From Actinomycetota bacterium (GTDB lineage Bacteria > Actinomycetota > Thermoleophilia > Solirubrobacterales > Solirubrobacteraceae), in contig VAXW01000006.1 in assembly GCA_005884115.1 (NCBI GenBank), forward strand, positions 62,001 to 126,000: a DNA stretch of 64,000 nt, in the 5' to 3' direction. The notes beneath the pieces are model-generated. The model was not told the DNA's origin and searched no databases. It saw only the letters and a program-made list of their open reading frames with translations. Shown piece by piece: positions 1 through 9,208 of this stretch; within the stretch, counting starts at the first letter, position 1; each line of letters starts with the position of its first letter. The translations under genes and the position numbers were made by a program.

Positions 1-1165
1 GCACGTACTCCTTGCCGCGGCGCCCGAGGAACTTGCCCAGGGCGGGGTCGTTTAGCACCTCGAGCGAGCGTTGGGCGCACTCCTCGACGCTGTCGACGAG
101 GAAGCCCGTCACGCCGTCCTCGATCTGCAGCGGTATGCCGCCCACGTTGCCGCCGATGAACGGTCGCGCCTTCCAGATCGCCTCGGTCACGGTGAGCCCG
201 AAGCCCTCGCGCGTTGACTTTTGGACCACGACGTCGGCATGCGACTGGAACGCGTTGACCTCGATCGCGCCGACGTTGTTGAAGTTGTTGAGGATGTGGA
301 TGTCGAAGTCGCCCGCCGCGTGGGCAATCGTCGCGTTGAAGAAGTCCCACCCCTCTGGATCGTCGCTGGCCATCGAGCCGACGAGCGCGAGCTGCACCTC
401 CGGCAGATGCTGCTTGACGGCGCGGTATGCGTCGATCACGCCCAGCGGGTCCTTCCAGGGGTCGAAGCGCGACACCTGGCACATCAGCGGGCGGTCCACG
501 TCGATGCCGAACTGGTCACACACGAACGAGGCGTCCTCGGGGGAGAGCGCCATGTTCTTGGGCGTCAGCGGATCGATCGCCGGCGGTACCACGTGCACAT
601 GTCCGCTCATGCCGTCGGGCACGTAATCCTGCATGTGGAACAGCGTGGCCGGGTAACCCTCGACGTAGGGCAAGAAGCGCGCGATCGTGTCCGGATTGGG
701 CGTCGAGAGGTCGATGTGGCAGCGCCACACCCAGCCCTTGGCCTTCTCGGGCACGAGCCCGAACAGCCCGGCCGGCTGTGGGTCGTGCACGAGGCACACG
801 TCCCAGTCTCCCGACAGCTCGCGCGCGTTCATCTCGTTGTAGCGCAGCCACGTCGACCAGTGTTCTTCGTCGAGGTCCTGCGGCGCGCCCTGGAGCGCGT
901 TGTGCAGCAGCTTGGTCGCGTTGAAGAACTCTTCGCGCCCATAGATCACCTGCCACTCGCAGTCGAGCCCGACGTCACGCATCAGCGGCACGAGCGTGTA
1001 GAGGATCTCCGAGACGCCGCCGCCGAACGCGGTCGCCGAGATGTGCACCACGCGCCGGCCGCGCAGCGGCTCGGCCAGCTCCTTGATTTCCGCAATCAGC
1101 TCTCGGCCGCAGATGTGGGTGTAGTCCGACAGCATCTTGCTGCCTACTGCGACGGGCTGGAGCAC
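1..1165 (-). CDS. treT: Trehalose synthase TreT (glycosyltransferring), 3' end outside window
   Basis: GT4-family glycosyltransferase that joins a nucleotide-sugar glucose to glucose to give trehalose (known for TreT). Visible on the minus strand: start region LSDYTHICGREL, a GGGVSEIL glycine-rich donor loop, HDPQPAGL, RCHIDLS, VSRFDPWKDP, and the C-terminal STREGFGLTVTEA donor-binding motif followed by GGNVGGIPLQI. About 388 residues are present and the C-terminus runs off the left edge. I chose GTG at 1165 because it gives MLQPVAVGSK before the conserved start; ATG at 1135 is the alternative. It is divergent from the M28-like gene, with 236 bp between them that hold no other gene. Cytoplasmic, compatible-solute synthesis. 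Confidence 0.88.
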   Translation of the reverse strand, partial: MLQPVAVGSKMLSDYTHICGRELIAEIKELAEPLRGRRVVHISATAFGGGVSEILYTLVPLMRDVGLDCEWQVIYGREEFFNATKLLHNALQGAPQDLDEEHWSTWLRYNEMNARELSGDWDVCLVHDPQPAGLFGLVPEKAKGWVWRCHIDLSTPNPDTIARFLPYVEGYPATLFHMQDYVPDGMSGHVHVVPPAIDPLTPKNMALSPEDASFVCDQFGIDVDRPLMCQVSRFDPWKDPLGVIDAYRAVKQHLPEVQLALVGSMASDDPEGWDFFNATIAHAAGDFDIHILNNFNNVGAIEVNAFQSHADVVVQKSTREGFGLTVTEAIWKARPFIGGNVGGIPLQIEDGVTGFLVDSVEECAQRSLEVLNDPALGKFLGRRGKEYV

Positions 1166-1401
1166 GCGGCCGCACGATATCTCACGAATCCGCTGCTTCT
1201 GCGGCGCTATGGACCGGACGCCGAACAAGGCCTAGCCGGTAGGGCCTGCACACCCGCATGCGCCGGATATCCGTCGCGACGCGGCGTCCTCGGCACTCGA
1301 CGTGGCGAGGCCGCGCCTTCGTTCCTGCGTCCTTGCCCGGATCCGCCCTCGAACGCCCCGGTCACACACGTCCTACCGGGATAGGCCCTAAGGTCTAGCC
1401 G

Positions 1402-3255
1402 GTGCTGAGCGGAAGGCTCTACCGCGCCGCGTTCCTGCCCCTGGTGCCCGTTCTCGCGATCGCGGCCTTCTCGCTTTCGGCCCGCCCGCGCGCGCCGACC
1501 TCGACGCTGGCGCCGGACGCGTTCGACGGAGCTGCGGCGTCCGCCGAACTGGGCGCGCTCGCCAGCGAATTCCCCGACCGCACGCCCGGCGGCCACTCGG
1601 ACCGTGCGCTGGCGGCGCGCGTCGCCCAGACGCTCAACGCCCTCGGCGGCACCGCGGGCGGCGGCTTCAGGGTCCGCCGGCGGCATTTTGAGGCGCAGAC
1701 GATCGCGGGCGAACGCACGCTCGAGACGGTGCTCGCTGAACGTCCAGGCTCCACGGACGCCACGCCGATCGTGATTCTCGCCCACCGCGACGCAGCGGCG
1801 GGCGGCCCGGCCCGCGCGGAGCTCTCGGGGACCGCTGCGCTGCTGGAGCTCGCGCGCGTGTTTGCCGCGCGCGAGACCAAGCGTACGATCATCCTGCTCT
1901 CGACCAGCGGCGGCAGCGGCGGCGATGGGGGCGCGGCGGACTTCGCCGCAAACCGCTCCGTGCTCGACGAGCACGGGCCCCTGGACGCGGCGATCGCGCT
2001 CGGCGACGTGGCGAGCGTGCGCGCATCCAAGCCGTTGGCCGTGCCCTACTCCGACGGCTTCGGCTCGGCGCCCGCGGTGCTGCAGCGCGCCGTCAGCGAC
2101 GCAATCGCCCGCGAGGCTGGCTCCGACCCGGGCTCGCCGAGCGCCTTCGGGCAGCTCGCTCACCTCGCCTTCTCGCTAACTGTCGGCGAACAGGGCGCGC
2201 TGGACTCCGCCGGCATCCCCGCGGTCCTGATCCAGGCGAGCGGTGAACGCGGGCCGTCGGCGAGGGCGGCCGTCTCGCCCCAGCGCCTCGAAGGCCTGGG
2301 TCGCGCGGCGCTGAGCGCGATCGATGCCCTCGACGCAGCCCCCGATGTCCCCGCGGGAAAGCAGACGGGCGTGGTCGTGCAGCGCATGACGATCCCGGCG
2401 TGGGCCGTGCGCCTGCTGGTCGGGGCCCTGCTGCTGCCGGCGCTCCTCGTCGGCGCCGACGGACTCGCCCGCGCTCGCCGTCGCAGGAGCTCGAGCACCC
2501 TGACGGGCACACCCGAGCGGGCGCAGGCAGGCGGATCGGTCAGGCGCTCGCTGGCGTGGGTGCTGAGCTGCGCGGCGCCGTTTGCGGCCACCGCCGTCTT
2601 CGCTCGCCTGCTCGGCGCCACGGGGATCCTCGTGGCGCCCGCCGCGCCTGTGCCGCCCACGGCGCTCTCCTTCGACGGCGGGGCCGCGCGAGCGGTCCTC
2701 GCCGTCTCTGTATTTTTCGCCCTCGGGTGGCTGTGCTGGCCGCTGCTCTTGAGGCAGCTCGGGCTCGCGCCGCGCCCGGACACCGAGCTCGCGGGGCTCA
2801 CCGCGGTGCTCGTCCTGCACGTGCTCTGCGCGGTCGTGTGGGTGGTGAACCCGTACACCGCGCTGCTGTTGCTCGTACCCGCGCACGTGGGGCTGCTGCT
2901 CGCCTCGCCGCAGCTGCGCCCGCGCCCCTCAGCGGCGCTCGCGCTGGTCGCCCTCGGGGCGCTTCCGCTGGCGCTCGTCAGCGCCTTTTACGCGCACGAG
3001 CTCGGCCTCGGCCCGGCGCGCGTGGCGTGGATGGTCGTACTGCTGCTCGCGGGCGGCCACATCGGCGTCCCGGCTGGCATCTTCTGGAGCCTGATCCTGG
3101 GCTGCGGGGTCGCCGCCGTGCGCGTCGCGCTCTCCTCCGGCCGCCCGCCCCAGGACGGCGAGCAAGGCGGAGAGACAGTCATCACGATCCGCGGTCCGCT
3201 CACCTACGCTGGACCCGGCTCCCTTGGCGGTACCGAGTCGGCTCTGCGACGATAG
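1402..3255 (+). CDS. M28-like membrane protein, probably catalytically inactive
   Basis: 617 residues. Residues 8-27 form a signal anchor, residues about 45-320 resemble an M28 aminopeptidase fold, and the second half contains about seven hydrophobic segments (near 335-360, 380-410, 430-460, 470-490, 500-600). The HxD pair survives as H128-R-D130 in ILAHRDA. However, the usual bridging Asp of the DNASG motif is replaced (AELSG, about 139-143), and the Glu-Glu pair that should follow the next strand is a Gly/Ser stretch (STSGGSGG, 167-174). Peptidase activity is therefore doubtful; a structural or binding role is inference. GTG start. It lies 7 bp upstream of sortase 1, so the two are probably co-transcribed. 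Confidence 0.7.
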   Translation: MLSGRLYRAAFLPLVPVLAIAAFSLSARPRAPTSTLAPDAFDGAAASAELGALASEFPDRTPGGHSDRALAARVAQTLNALGGTAGGGFRVRRRHFEAQTIAGERTLETVLAERPGSTDATPIVILAHRDAAAGGPARAELSGTAALLELARVFAARETKRTIILLSTSGGSGGDGGAADFAANRSVLDEHGPLDAAIALGDVASVRASKPLAVPYSDGFGSAPAVLQRAVSDAIAREAGSDPGSPSAFGQLAHLAFSLTVGEQGALDSAGIPAVLIQASGERGPSARAAVSPQRLEGLGRAALSAIDALDAAPDVPAGKQTGVVVQRMTIPAWAVRLLVGALLLPALLVGADGLARARRRRSSSTLTGTPERAQAGGSVRRSLAWVLSCAAPFAATAVFARLLGATGILVAPAAPVPPTALSFDGGAARAVLAVSVFFALGWLCWPLLLRQLGLAPRPDTELAGLTAVLVLHVLCAVVWVVNPYTALLLLVPAHVGLLLASPQLRPRPSAALALVALGALPLALVSAFYAHELGLGPARVAWMVVLLLAGGHIGVPAGIFWSLILGCGVAAVRVALSSGRPPQDGEQGGETVITIRGPLTYAGPGSLGGTESALRR

Positions 3256-3262
3256 AGGTGCT

Positions 3263-4270
3263 GTGGCTGGGCTGCTCAGCCCCATCTCGCGCGCGAGCTC
3301 TAGCTCTCCCGCGCGCGGGCAGGCGCGGAGAGACCGCGGGGCCAGCGAGCGCGATGGCGTCCGCCTGATCGACCAGGATGAGCGCCGAAGAATCGTGCTC
3401 CAGCTCGTCCCCGCGCGCTCGCGCGGACGTATCTCGCGCTCACGCCGTGCCCGCGCACGGATGCTCGAGCGGGCCCTCGCGGCCAGGCGCACGCTCCGCC
3501 GGCGGGCGCTGAGCGGCCTCGGGCTGCTGTTGACGGTGCTCGGCGTGCTCGTCGTCGCCGATGCCGTGGTGACGCTTCTGTGGCAGGAGCCGATTTCGGC
3601 GCTGTACGCAAAAGCTCGTCAGGATCGTTTGAGTGGGGCGCTTCGCGCCGAGGAACGCGCCGCGCCCACCGCGCTCGAACGCCGCACCCTGATCAAGCTG
3701 CCCGACCAGGCCAGCCGCATCTCGTTCCTAGCCTCGGAGCTCGAGCACCGCGCCCGCGAGGGCAGCGCCGTTGGGCGCATCAGGATCCCGCGCATCGGGA
3801 TCAGCTTCGTCGTGGTCAAGGGCACGAGCAGCGCCGACCTGCGCAGCGGCCCTGGCATCTTCCCCGAAACGCCCTTCCCCGGCGTCGCGGGCACGACCGC
3901 GATCGCCGGCCACCGCACCACCTACCTGGCGCCCTTCCGGCACATCGATCGGCTTCACGCCGGCAACAGGATCCTGCTGCGCATGCCCTATGCGCGCTTC
4001 ACCTACACGGTGACCGGCAAGCGCGTCGTTGCCCCGACGAACGTCCGCGCCGCGATCGCCGAGGTCGGTTACTCGCGACTCGTGCTGTCCGCCTGCACGC
4101 CGCTGTTCAGCGCTGCCAAACGTCTGCTCGTGTTTGCGCGCCTGACCGCCACGGCTCCGCTTTCCGGTGCTAGAAGCGGTGCTCGAAGCCCTCGAGCTCC
4201 ACTTCGTGCCCACGCTCATCGCGCAGCGAGGCGCCCGCTCGGCCATCCGCGACGCGGCCGACCCAGCTGA
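3263..4270 (+). CDS. Class D/E-like sortase (sortase 1)
   Basis: Cysteine transpeptidase that attaches or cross-links surface proteins on the outer face of the membrane. The roughly 85-residue basic N-terminus is followed by a transmembrane segment (about 84-105) and the sortase barrel. Catalytic residues are H217 (IAGHRTT), C278 (LSACTP) and R293 (LLVFARL). The same architecture, and even a cytoplasmic stretch [14 protein letters not shown], recurs in sortase 2 at 50.3 kb, which supports the upstream GTG at 3263 rather than an internal ATG. The last 101 nt overlap the 3' end of thiL on the other strand; the tail beyond R293 is low-complexity and may be neutral read-through. No LPxTG-type substrate was seen nearby. 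Confidence 0.85.
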   Translation: MAGLLSPISRASSSSPARGQARRDRGASERDGVRLIDQDERRRIVLQLVPARSRGRISRSRRARARMLERALAARRTLRRRALSGLGLLLTVLGVLVVADAVVTLLWQEPISALYAKARQDRLSGALRAEERAAPTALERRTLIKLPDQASRISFLASELEHRAREGSAVGRIRIPRIGISFVVVKGTSSADLRSGPGIFPETPFPGVAGTTAIAGHRTTYLAPFRHIDRLHAGNRILLRMPYARFTYTVTGKRVVAPTNVRAAIAEVGYSRLVLSACTPLFSAAKRLLVFARLTATAPLSGARSGARSPRAPLRAHAHRAARRPLGHPRRGRPS

Positions 4271-5114
4271 CGTGCGCGCCGCCCGCTCGGGCGCAAGCAG
4301 CCTCGATCTCGGCGCGCCTGCTCTCGGGGGCGCAGAAGCACAGCTCGTAGTCTTCTCCCGCAGCCGCCGCGAGCTCCCACGGCGCCACGCCAAGCTGCGC
4401 GCTGACCTCGCGTACGCCGTCCTCTAGCGGAAGGGAGGAAAGCTCGAGGAGCAGCTGCGCGCCGCTCGCGCGGCCCACGTGGACGGCGTCGGTGGCGAGG
4501 CCGTCCGACAGATCGATCATCGCGGTAGCGCCCGCGGCGGCCAGCGCGCGCCCCTCGCGCAAGCGCGGAAGCGGTTCGCGCACGCGCCGCAGAAGCTCCG
4601 CGCCCGACGGCGGTGCGCTCGCGCGACCCTCCAGCACCGCGAGCCCGGCGCCCGCGCCGCCGAGCGAGCCGGTGACCCCCACGAGATCGCCCGCGCGCCC
4701 CCCGTCGCGCCCCACGAGCTCCGAGTCGGTGTGCGCCCACCCGACCGCGGTCGCGCACAGGCTCAGCGCCGGTGCGCCGACGACGTCGCCGCCGGCGAGC
4801 GCGGTGCCGGTGGCGCTCGCAAGCTCCTTTGCCCCCCGCAGCAGCTCGAGCGCGCGCCGCTCGCCGAAGCCGTCGGGCAGGCCCAGCACGAGATAGGCCT
4901 CGCCCGGCAGCGCTCCCATCGCCGCCAGGTCGGAGAGCGCGGCGGCCAGTGCCCGCCAGCCCACCTGCCGCGCGGTCAACCACCCCTCGCGCAGGCGGAA
5001 GTGGACGCCGTCGACCATCGCGTCGACCGACGTCACGCACACCGGCAGCGCGCGCACCACGGCGGCGTCATCGCCCATCCCCCGCAGCAGGCGCGGGTAC
5101 GCGCCCGCCGGCAC
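4170..5114 (-). CDS. thiL: Thiamine-monophosphate kinase ThiL
   Basis: Phosphorylates thiamine monophosphate to thiamine diphosphate with ATP, the last step of cofactor synthesis. Family motifs are clear: [49 protein letters not shown] and [10 protein letters not shown]. About 314 residues from GTG 5114. Homology appears to continue upstream ([13 protein letters not shown]) back to the infA stop codon, in the same frame, but no ATG/GTG/TTG lies there, so the true start may be a rarer codon. It follows infA closely and is probably in one transcript with it. Confidence 0.9.
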   Translation of the reverse strand: MPAGAYPRLLRGMGDDAAVVRALPVCVTSVDAMVDGVHFRLREGWLTARQVGWRALAAALSDLAAMGALPGEAYLVLGLPDGFGERRALELLRGAKELASATGTALAGGDVVGAPALSLCATAVGWAHTDSELVGRDGGRAGDLVGVTGSLGGAGAGLAVLEGRASAPPSGAELLRRVREPLPRLREGRALAAAGATAMIDLSDGLATDAVHVGRASGAQLLLELSSLPLEDGVREVSAQLGVAPWELAAAAGEDYELCFCAPESRRAEIEAACARAGGAHVSWVGRVADGRAGASLRDERGHEVELEGFEHRF

Positions 5115-5168
5115 GGCAGCCAGCTCGGCGGCGATGGATTCGATCAGCGACTGCTCGGCTATGTCTAA

Positions 5169-5387
5169 TCAGCGATGGCGGTAGACGATGCGCGCGCGAT
5201 CAAGATCGTATGGCGAGAGCTCGCAGCGCACGCGGTCCCCGGGCAGGATGCGAATGCGGAAGCGCCGCATCTTGCCCGCGACGTGGCCGAGCACCACGTG
5301 GTCGTTGTCGAGCTTCACGCGGAACATCGCATTGGGCAGCGCCTCGATCACCTCGCCCTCGAATTCGACCTTGTCCTCCTTGGCCAT
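5169..5387 (-). CDS. infA: Translation initiation factor IF-1
   Basis: 72-residue OB-fold protein that binds the 30S A site during initiation. The reading [19 protein letters not shown] is typical, as are [22 protein letters not shown] and [15 protein letters not shown]. Start chosen at the ATG giving MAKEDK; an in-frame upstream extension of 12 residues is not conserved in the family. It is not in a ribosomal-protein cluster here, as it usually is in bacteria, but sits upstream of thiL with the two reading frames in register across the stop codon. Confidence 0.95.
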   Translation of the reverse strand: MAKEDKVEFEGEVIEALPNAMFRVKLDNDHVVLGHVAGKMRRFRIRILPGDRVRCELSPYDLDRARIVYRHR

Positions 5388-5513
5388 CCACTCCAACCTA
5401 CCAGCGCGCAGCGCAAAGGGCACACCGCGTGAGGGGGGTGGCGCCGCGGTGGCCCGGCGCCGCGCTTCAAGACGCGCTTCAGCGACGCGCGCGAGCGCGT
5501 TTGCTCGCCGCGG

Positions 5514-7655
5514 TCAGGGTGGCCCTGCGCCGCCCGTCTTCCGTTCGCCGCCCCCGTGCTTGAGGTGCCCGGGCGCGGTCGCCGGCGGACCCGCGGACGG
5601 TGCCCCGCCCGTTCCCTGCGTGCCGCCGCCGAGCGGGCCGCCCTTGCTCTTGTTGCTCGACCCGGGGGGCGGGCCGAGCGGAGCGGGCGCGATGTATTCG
5701 TTGTGGCCGGTGGTGGCGTATTTGCCGTAGAACGGGCGGTAGGAGATCGATTCTTTGGCGGTCGGGAACCGCACGCAGCTCTTGCCTTCGAGCACCGCCG
5801 ACATGTAGTCGTGCCAGATCACGGCCGGAAGGTGCCCGCCCTGCTGCGGTTCGCCGTGGACGCTCGTCATCGACACGCGCCTGTTTGGATAGCCCATCCA
5901 CACGACGGTCGAGTAATTGGGCGTATAGCCATCGAGCCACGCGTCGACGAGTTCTTCGGTCGTGCCCGTCTTCGCCGCCGAGGGGCAGCTGACGGCCGAG
6001 CGCACCGCGGTGCCGCTGAGGACGTTCTGATGCAGGATGCTCGTCTCTGCCGCCGCAACTGCTTCGCTGAGCGCTTTCACGCGGTGCGGTTTGCCCCAGT
6101 TGTTGTCGACGCGCCCGTCTGGGAACACCACTTTGGTGATCGCGATCGGGCTGTTGCGCCAGCCACCGTCGGCGAGCGTCGCGTACACGTTCGCCATCTC
6201 GAGCGGCGTGACGCCGATGCGCAGGCCGCCGAGAGCCTCGGCAGCGTAGCTGTTGAGCGGGCTCACGACGCCCATCTTGCGCGCCATTTCGGTGACAGTC
6301 GACTCGCCGAGGTCGGCAGCCAGCTGCGCGTAGACGGTGTTGTCGGATTTGAGCGTCGCCGTCACCAGGTTGATCGACCCGGCGTACGTCCCGTCGAACG
6401 TTTTCACGGGGTATTCGAAGTAGCCGGGCAGCCACCCAGATGCGAGCGGGTGCGAGTTGTAGTAGGTGCTGTATGGATCGACGCCCCTCGAGAGCGCGTC
6501 GGCGAGCACGATCGCCTTGAACGTCGAGCCCGGCTGACGGTGTCCCTCGGCGGCGAGGTTGAACTGCGACTGGCCGTAGCTCTGCGACTCCGCCATCGCC
6601 TTGATCTCCCCGTTGGCGGGGTTGATCGTGACGACCGCCGCCGCCGGGTCTTCGCGCTCGTTGAGCACGCCCGCAATCGCCTTGCGTGCCAGGCGCTGCA
6701 TGCGCAGGTTGATCGTCGTGTGCACTTTCAAGCCGCCCAGCGCGACCGTGCGCTCGCCGTAGCGGTCGATGAGCTTCTGGCGCACGTATTCAAAGAAGAA
6801 GCTCTCCGAGCGCTGGCTGTAGAAGTAGCCGCGTTTGACTTCCAGCGGAGCCGCCCTCGCAGCGGCGGCCTGATCGGAGGTGATGTAGTTGAGCTGCGCC
6901 ATCTTCGTGAGCACCTCGTTGCGGCGGTCACGGGCGGCGCCTGCGTGGCGGAAGGGGTTGTATTCGGAGGGCGCCTGCGGAAGGCCCGCCAGCAGCGCGC
7001 TCTGCTGCAAGTCGAGCTCCCACACGGGCTTGTCGAAGAAGATGCGCGACGCCGCCTGTACGCCGATCGCCGTCTGCCCGCCGACGGTTCCATAGGGAAC
7101 GCTGTTGAGGTAGCTCGTGAGGATCTCGCGCTTGCCGTGGTGTTCCTCGTATTCCAACGCGTCCTTGGCCTCGATGATCTTCTGCTTGAGCGTGTGCTGA
7201 TCGCCGCCCAGGTACAGGTTGCGCATCAGCTGCATCGTGATCGTCGAGCCGCCCTGCAGCGCTGAGCCGTGCGTGATGTCCTTGACGGCCGCGCGGAAGA
7301 TGGCGGTCACGTCGACGCCGTCGTTTTTGTAGAAGCGCTGGTCCTCGATCGCGACGGTCGCGTTCCTGAGATCGGCCGGGATCTGCTGCCAGGAGACAGG
7401 GGTGCGCAGCACGTCTGACTGGACGAAGCCGAGGCGCGTGCCGTCGGCGGCGTACACCTGCGAGGAGCCGACTCCCAGGATCGGGCGCAACGTGCTGATC
7501 TTCGGCGCGGAGTTGGCGACGTTCAGGACAAACGCTACGGCCGCGATCGTGCCGATGATCGCAGCGCCGACGAACACGCAGCTTCCGATCAACAGGATGC
7601 GCGTGGGGCCGGCGCTATTGTGCGCCCGCCGGCGCTTTCGTGCCTGTCGAGACAT
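5514..7655 (-). CDS. Class A penicillin-binding protein (GT51 + transpeptidase)
   Basis: Bifunctional peptidoglycan synthase, 713 residues. Basic cytoplasmic start, signal anchor about 20-46, GT51 domain with catalytic Glu104 in IEDQRFY and GGSTITMQL at 135-143, then the transpeptidase domain with nucleophile S377 in GSTFK (K380), S437-D-N and K562-T-G-T. The C-terminal roughly 65 residues are Pro/Gly/Ser-rich and probably disordered in the wall. It is divergent from the mannosyltransferase gene with 84 bp between starts. All catalytic motifs are intact. Confidence 0.95.
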   Translation of the reverse strand: MSRQARKRRRAHNSAGPTRILLIGSCVFVGAAIIGTIAAVAFVLNVANSAPKISTLRPILGVGSSQVYAADGTRLGFVQSDVLRTPVSWQQIPADLRNATVAIEDQRFYKNDGVDVTAIFRAAVKDITHGSALQGGSTITMQLMRNLYLGGDQHTLKQKIIEAKDALEYEEHHGKREILTSYLNSVPYGTVGGQTAIGVQAASRIFFDKPVWELDLQQSALLAGLPQAPSEYNPFRHAGAARDRRNEVLTKMAQLNYITSDQAAAARAAPLEVKRGYFYSQRSESFFFEYVRQKLIDRYGERTVALGGLKVHTTINLRMQRLARKAIAGVLNEREDPAAAVVTINPANGEIKAMAESQSYGQSQFNLAAEGHRQPGSTFKAIVLADALSRGVDPYSTYYNSHPLASGWLPGYFEYPVKTFDGTYAGSINLVTATLKSDNTVYAQLAADLGESTVTEMARKMGVVSPLNSYAAEALGGLRIGVTPLEMANVYATLADGGWRNSPIAITKVVFPDGRVDNNWGKPHRVKALSEAVAAAETSILHQNVLSGTAVRSAVSCPSAAKTGTTEELVDAWLDGYTPNYSTVVWMGYPNRRVSMTSVHGEPQQGGHLPAVIWHDYMSAVLEGKSCVRFPTAKESISYRPFYGKYATTGHNEYIAPAPLGPPPGSSNKSKGGPLGGGTQGTGGAPSAGPPATAPGHLKHGGGERKTGGAGPP

Positions 7656-7739
7656 CTCCGCAATCTCCGAGACTACCGTGCCGGTTGTGATTTCCTGGCG
7701 TTTGCTTCGAGGTGCCCTCCCCGCAACCTGCCTAGCTAC

Positions 7740-9203
7740 GTGAACTCCGACACCGCCGAGCTCGCACTCGCGCCCAGCGAGCGCACCAGCCCGCTTGCGC
7801 CGCCGCGCGTTGGAGGCGCGGGCCGCCTCCGGCGCCTGCCCCGCGCCTGGAGCGCTCTACGCGCGGACGCCGCGCGCATGGCAGCCGTGCGCGACAGCGC
7901 GCGCGCTCTGCTCGCCTCGCGCCTGCTCGTGTGGGCGGCCGGCTCGGGCGCGGTTGCGGCGTTCGGGTTCGGCCCCGCGCGCCACGTGCTCAACCCGCCG
8001 CACACGACGCGCGGATTCGGCTGGCTCGGCGACCTGCTTGCCGCACCCGCCGCCCGCTGGGACGCCTCCTGGTATTTGGTCATCGCCAAGTACGGCTACC
8101 GCCCCGACCTCGGCGCGTTCACCTCCCCGCGCGCGGCCTTCTTCCCCGCGTACCCGCTCGGCTTGAGGTCGCTCGCGTCGCTCGGCGTTCCTCCGGTGCT
8201 CGCCGGAGTGCTGCTGTCGCTGGCGGCGCTCGCGCTGGCGCTCTATGGGCTGCACCGCCTGACAGCGCTCGAGTTCGCGCATATCGGCGCGCTCGCCCGC
8301 TCGTCAGGCAGGCGTCTTGTGCCTTCGCGCGCGGGCGTCCGCGCTGAGCCCGGCGAGGTGGCCCGACTGGCGGTGCTCGTTACGGCCCTGGCGCCGGTGG
8401 CCTTCTATCTTTCGGCTGTCTACTCGGAGTCGCTGTACCTCGCCCTGTCCGTCGGTTGCTTCTGGGCGGCTCGCCACGGGCGTTTTGCGATCGTCGGCGC
8501 GCTGGGCGCGCTCGCCGCCGCCACGCGCTCGGCCGGCCTGCTGCTGCTGCTGCCGGCGCTGGTGCTGTACCTGTACGGCCCGCGTGAGGACCGCGCTCCC
8601 GACGCGGCCGATGCGAGCGGTCTGCGGCCGCGCTACCGCCTGCGGGCGGACGTGCTGTGGCTGCTCCTGCTGCCCGCCGGCGTGGCCGCGTTCATGCTCT
8701 ACCTCGCGCTCTCCGGCGGTGACCCGCTGGCGCCGTTTGCCGCCCAGGACGTCTGGGGCCGCCACTTCGCAGGGCCCTACCTAGCCACATGGGATGGGCT
8801 GCAGGCGGCCTTCGAGGGCGCTCGCCAGCTGCTGAGCTTCCAGGCACACCACCTCTACTTCCACGACACTAGCGGCAGCGCGACGGTCGCTGCCGAGCAC
8901 AACCTGCTGCTGCTGGGCTTCCTGCTCGCCGCAGCTCCGGCAGTCGTGGGAGTCTTCCGCAGGCTGCCGCTGGCCTACGGTGTCTATGTGGTGGCCGCGC
9001 TCGCGCTGCCGCTCTCCGACCCCGTCTCCTCGCAGCCGCTGATGTCGCTTCCGCGCTTTTTGCTCGTGCTGTTTCCGCTGAGCATGTGCTTCGCTGCCTG
9101 GCTTGCGGAGCATCCGCGTGCGCAGACGCCCGCGCTCGCAGCCTCCGCGCTGTTGCTGGCGCTGTTTGCGGCTCAGTTCGCGACCTGGCACTGGGTGGCG
9201 TAG
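7740..9203 (+). CDS. PIG-V-like membrane mannosyltransferase
   Basis: 487-residue polytopic protein related to the PIG-V/GT76 family, which uses lipid-linked mannose on the outside of the membrane. Family-type motifs: RWDASWYLVIAKYGY, FFPAYPL, APVAFYLSAVYSESLYLAL and AAATRSAGLLLLLP. Around ten membrane segments follow a roughly 60-residue Arg-rich N-terminus. GTG 7740 was chosen because the upstream in-frame codons overlap the divergent PBP gene. The substrate in this organism (glycolipid or glycoprotein) cannot be read from sequence. The next gene starts 5 bp downstream. Confidence 0.8.
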   Translation: MNSDTAELALAPSERTSPLAPPRVGGAGRLRRLPRAWSALRADAARMAAVRDSARALLASRLLVWAAGSGAVAAFGFGPARHVLNPPHTTRGFGWLGDLLAAPAARWDASWYLVIAKYGYRPDLGAFTSPRAAFFPAYPLGLRSLASLGVPPVLAGVLLSLAALALALYGLHRLTALEFAHIGALARSSGRRLVPSRAGVRAEPGEVARLAVLVTALAPVAFYLSAVYSESLYLALSVGCFWAARHGRFAIVGALGALAAATRSAGLLLLLPALVLYLYGPREDRAPDAADASGLRPRYRLRADVLWLLLLPAGVAAFMLYLALSGGDPLAPFAAQDVWGRHFAGPYLATWDGLQAAFEGARQLLSFQAHHLYFHDTSGSATVAAEHNLLLLGFLLAAAPAVVGVFRRLPLAYGVYVVAALALPLSDPVSSQPLMSLPRFLLVLFPLSMCFAAWLAEHPRAQTPALAASALLLALFAAQFATWHWVA

Positions 9204-9208
9204 CGCGA

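Noticed and set aside
221-1384. 387-codon open frame on the plus strand opposite trehalose synthase
   Set aside because: Antisense to a clear GT4 gene; Arg/Val/His-rich composition typical of a high-GC shadow frame; no family motifs.
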